Below are positions 63,032 to 64,000 of a stretch of 64,000 bases of DNA, in pieces. Positions within the stretch are counted from its first letter, which is position 1. Every line of letters starts with the position of its first letter. The DNA is from Streptomyces monomycini (GTDB lineage: Bacteria > Actinomycetota > Actinomycetes > Streptomycetales > Streptomycetaceae). Location of the stretch: contig NZ_JAFIQY010000007.1 in assembly GCF_022271435.1 (NCBI RefSeq), positions 1-64,000 on the forward strand, written 5' to 3'. The notes beneath the pieces are model-generated. The model ran no database searches and was not told where the DNA came from. It was given only the letters and a program-made list of their open reading frames with translations. The position numbers were made by a program, and so were the translations under genes.

Positions 63032-64000
63032 GTGACCAGGGTGCATCAGCTCGCCGGCGTGGCCGGTTCGGCCGTGTCGGAGGCGACGTCCGCGGCGTAC
63101 TACGCGTCGATCGCGCAGGCCGAGGAGAGCGGCGACGGCACGGTGCGGCACCGGCTGCGTCCGGAGGTCGGCGACGGCACCATCGAGGTGACGTCGCTGC
63201 GCAGCGGGTTCGACATCGTCCGCTACGACGTCGCGTTCGCCGGCGGACACCAGGTCGGGTTCCGGTTCCCGGGGGACCACTTCGAGCTGGAGCACTGCGT
63301 CGACGGGCGGATGCACATCAGCGAGGCCGGGGCCGGCGCCGGTGACCTGCGCGCCCGCTCGGTGGCGCTGAGTCCCCGCGGTGCCATCGACGGCGTCGTG
63401 GCGCACGGCGACGGCGAGCGGTACCGAGCGGTGTCGGTCACCGGAACCTGGTCCGGACTGGAGTCCTATCTCGGCGGCCTCGGCGCGGGCGCCCTGCCGC
63501 CCACCGGGCCGGAGAGCGTCGCCCGCGACCGGTACCTGGGCCGGTCCGCCGCGTTGCGCCCGGTCGCCGGCCCGCTGGAGGAGATCTTTCTGCACCGGCG
63601 CTCCTCCCCGGGGCGCCTGCTGTTCATGGAGTCCCGGCTCGTGGCGGCACTCGCCGCGCTGATCGACGGGCTCTCGGCCGGGGCATCGCCCGACGACGCG
63701 GCAGCCGCCGGCGCCCGGGGCCGCGCCGAGCCGGTCCTGGCCGACCACGAGACGGCCGCGCTGCGCCGGGTGCCCGGGCTGCTGTGGCGGGAGCGCCACG
63801 CACCGCCGACGCTCGCCGACCTCGCCCGGGCGTCGTCGATGTCGGTGCGGCGCCTCACCACCGGATTCCGCGCGCTGTACGGGACGTCGGTGATGGAGTA
63901 CCACCGGCGTCACTGCCTGGACCGGGCCGCGGCGTTGCTCGTCGAGACCGACTGGCCGGTCTCCCGGATCGCCCACGAGGTCGGTTACGCCTCGGCAGGC
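63032..64000 (+). CDS. AraC-family regulator, 3' end beyond window
   Basis: Starts at GTG 63032 (GTG 63041 is also possible); 323 residues are visible. The N-terminal 200 residues are an AraC-type sensor domain (GFDIVRYDVAFAGGHQVGFR, GDHFELEHCVDG). The C-terminal part begins the AraC helix-turn-helix pair (LADLARASSMSVRRLTTGFR, then FRALYGTSVMEYHRRHCLDR and a second helix-turn-helix ending RIAHEVGYASAG), which the window cuts off. The ligand is unknown. It lies downstream of the broken DUF4328 gene; no link to the NRPS is evident beyond distance. Confidence 0.85.
   Translation, partial: MTRVHQLAGVAGSAVSEATSAAYYASIAQAEESGDGTVRHRLRPEVGDGTIEVTSLRSGFDIVRYDVAFAGGHQVGFRFPGDHFELEHCVDGRMHISEAGAGAGDLRARSVALSPRGAIDGVVAHGDGERYRAVSVTGTWSGLESYLGGLGAGALPPTGPESVARDRYLGRSAALRPVAGPLEEIFLHRRSSPGRLLFMESRLVAALAALIDGLSAGASPDDAAAAGARGRAEPVLADHETAALRRVPGLLWRERHAPPTLADLARASSMSVRRLTTGFRALYGTSVMEYHRRHCLDRAAALLVETDWPVSRIAHEVGYASAG

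Overview
The window is high-GC actinobacterial DNA, almost certainly a Streptomyces chromosome. The coding is dense and GC-rich at third positions. Starts are often GTG, and genes are commonly coupled by ATGA or GTGA overlaps. Rare TTA (leucine) codons appear in a LuxR-type regulator and in a peptide synthetase, and the families present (LAL regulators, ALF-repeat proteins, MmyB-type XRE regulators, MbtH, DUF4328) are typical of the genus.

Layout. (1) 1-4.2 kb: secreted proteins, namely an ALF-repeat protein cut by the left edge, a small exported protein, a trypsin-fold protein with FG-GAP repeats whose catalytic His and Ser are replaced, and a small hypothetical gene. (2) 4.3-18 kb: a compact candidate biosynthetic operon. 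A large LuxR (LAL) regulator with two TTA codons is divergent from an eight-gene run: S-adenosylhomocysteine-hydrolase-like protein, Gfo/Idh/MocA oxidoreductase, B12-binding radical SAM protein (one apparent frameshift), a second Gfo/Idh/MocA oxidoreductase, class I methyltransferase, a beta-lactamase-fold protein with Cys in place of Ser, O-methyltransferase, and cytochrome P450. The first six are translationally coupled. I do not recognise this set as a known pathway, and it is the best candidate here for an undescribed system. (3) 18-28 kb: accessory genes, including a secreted toxin- or lectin-like protein, an SDR, a DD-peptidase-like serine hydrolase, two XRE regulators each divergent from a partner (an MFS exporter and an aldo/keto reductase), then a decayed TetR gene abutting a membrane-protein tail. 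(4) 28-60.5 kb: a large NRPS locus preceded by a 790-bp gene-free region with six helically phased 21-22 bp repeats. (5) 60.5-64 kb: small conserved genes, an ArsR-glyoxalase pair with a clear palindromic operator, a broken DUF4328 gene and an AraC regulator cut by the right edge.

The NRPS locus encodes eight modules on two proteins, followed by MbtH and an Fe(II)/2-oxoglutarate hydroxylase of the VioC/AsnO type. The first protein (about 7,720 residues if one extra G in a G5 run is removed) reads C-A-T x4, C-A-MT-T, C-A-MT-T-E. The second reads C-A-T, C-A-T-TE. Binding-pocket residues read by eye suggest Thr-Asp-X-Ser-(N-Me)Asn-(N-Me)Phe-X'-Z. The first C domain resembles N-acylating starter domains, so an N-capped octapeptide is expected, and Thr1 would allow TE-mediated depsipeptide closure. 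The E domain of module 6 has lost its catalytic residues although the next C domain is of the type that normally follows an epimerase. An interspersed-repeat-like 33-bp hairpin is inserted in frame in two A domains.

Three single-base frame breaks (10.59, 35.59 and 62.7 kb) interrupt otherwise well-conserved proteins. Two of them fall in homopolymers, so assembly error is as likely as real inactivation.
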